Positions 4,765-5,288 of a stretch of DNA of 5,288 nucleotides are shown piece by piece. Under the pieces are notes generated by a model, which ran no database searches, was not told the origin of the DNA, and saw only the letters and a list, made by a program, of their open reading frames with translations. This DNA is from an uncultured Gemmatimonadota bacterium (lineage in GTDB: Bacteria; Gemmatimonadota; Gemmatimonadetes; Gemmatimonadales; Gemmatimonadaceae). The DNA lies in the NCBI GenBank assembly GCA_903894655.1, contig CAITQY010000415.1, positions 1 to 5,288 on the forward strand, in the 5' to 3' direction. The position numbers and the translations under genes are program-made. The stretch's first letter is position 1; each line of letters starts with the position of its first letter.

Positions 4765-4862
4765 TACAGTTGGGATGGTGCCGCGACAGTGCCGCCGGCT
4801 GCCGCCAACCCCGCCGTCGTTCGCTCCCGAACTCGTCCACCCGCCGCCTCCGACCACGTCGC

Positions 4863-5288
4863 ATGCCCGAGTTGCCCGAAGTCGAATTCGCCGCCACGCG
4901 ACTGCGCCGCGCGGTGGCCGGACGCGTGATCGCCAGCCTCGAGGCGCTGCACCCCTCCCAGCAGAAGTACCTGCCCGACGTGGCCCGCCGGGCCGCCGCC
5001 GGGCTCACGATCGACCGCGTGGAGCGCCGGGCCAAGATCCAGCTGGTGCATCTGAACGACGGGGCGATTCTGGAGGTGCACTTCCGGATGACCGGCGATT
5101 GGGAGTTCACCCGCGTCGGTGACGAGCCCCCTCGCCACGAGCGCGTCCGCCTGGAAACGACCTGCGGCGTGCGGGTGTCGCTGGTGGATAGCCGGGCCCT
5201 CGGCGTCGTGCGCCTCCATGCGCCGGGCACCTTCGTGCTGCCGGCCATCGGTCCCGAGCCGCTCACCGACGACTTCACCGCCGAGGGA
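4863..5288 (+). CDS. mutM: Formamidopyrimidine-DNA glycosylase (Fpg/MutM), 5' part
   Basis: This is a base-excision repair enzyme that removes oxidised purines such as 8-oxoguanine and formamidopyrimidines and cuts the abasic strand. The reading frame runs off the window after 142 codons, about half the usual 270. The start is certain because the mature protein must expose Pro2: it begins MPELPEVE, with Pro2 (Schiff-base nucleophile) and Glu3 (acid) both present. RRAK (55-58) carries the conserved Lys58, matching E. coli Lys57. FRMTG (74-78) carries the void-filling Met, and GPEPLTDDF (130-138) matches E. coli GPEPLSDDF. The usual DPRRFG loop is DSRALG here (109-114), so the void-filling Arg and Phe are replaced. 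The helix-two-turn-helix and zinc finger lie beyond the window. No Shine-Dalgarno is visible; the 98 bp to the divergent gene start at 4764 is GC-rich without a clear promoter. A related Nei-type or Fpg2-type activity is possible. Confidence 0.93.
   Translation, partial: MPELPEVEFAATRLRRAVAGRVIASLEALHPSQQKYLPDVARRAAAGLTIDRVERRAKIQLVHLNDGAILEVHFRMTGDWEFTRVGDEPPRHERVRLETTCGVRVSLVDSRALGVVRLHAPGTFVLPAIGPEPLTDDFTAEG

Noticed and set aside
4666..4929. 87-codon plus-strand frame running into the start of mutM
   Set aside because: Third codon positions are AT-rich in its first half, unlike local genes, and it overlaps mutM out of frame.
1..5288. CRISPR array, insertion sequence, prophage or integron
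   Set aside because: No spaced direct repeats, transposase or integrase motifs, terminal inverted repeats or attachment-site duplications were seen.

Overview
The window looks like chromosomal DNA from a high-GC bacterium. Coding stretches favour G or C at third codon positions, and nothing marks a plasmid, phage or insertion sequence. A soil-type Gram-negative lineage such as Gemmatimonadota would fit the mix of a threonine-degradation operon, a lysine-rich H1-like protein and an Fpg-family glycosylase. That placement is a weak guess; the sequence alone does not prove it.

Layout. Minus strand, 40-2272: a two-gene operon, tdh then kbl in transcription order, separated by 13 nt. Its enzymes convert L-threonine to glycine and acetyl-CoA. 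Between tdh and the next gene lies a 734-bp gap (2273-3006). It holds an AT-rich promoter-like spot inside a long imperfect inverted repeat, then a run of GC-rich hairpins with no convincing protein, then a structured leader. Plus strand, 3007-3351: a 114-residue H1-like protein built from 25 copies of a four-residue Lys-rich unit. A perfect 12-bp stem (3388-3415) separates it from a convergent 58-codon gene on the minus strand (3446-3622), which has a clear ribosome binding site and a leader hairpin. Minus strand, 3863 to about 4764: a class I methyltransferase-like gene with a strong terminator, whose N-terminal reading frame appears broken. Plus strand, 4863 to the window end: the 5' part of an Fpg/MutM DNA glycosylase gene, divergent from the methyltransferase across about 98 bp.

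How the genes work together. Only tdh and kbl form a clear pathway. Gene order, orientation and terminators suggest the others are separate transcription units: an architectural DNA-binding protein, a small unknown protein, a methyltransferase-like protein and a base-excision repair enzyme.

Points of most interest: a threonine dehydrogenase that keeps its catalytic zinc ligands but lacks all four structural-zinc cysteines; the dyad over the tdh promoter; the hairpin-rich 560-nt stretch before the H1-like gene; the frame problem in the methyltransferase gene, with a perfect DnaA-box match inside it; and an Fpg variant in which two of the three residues that fill the DNA void are changed.
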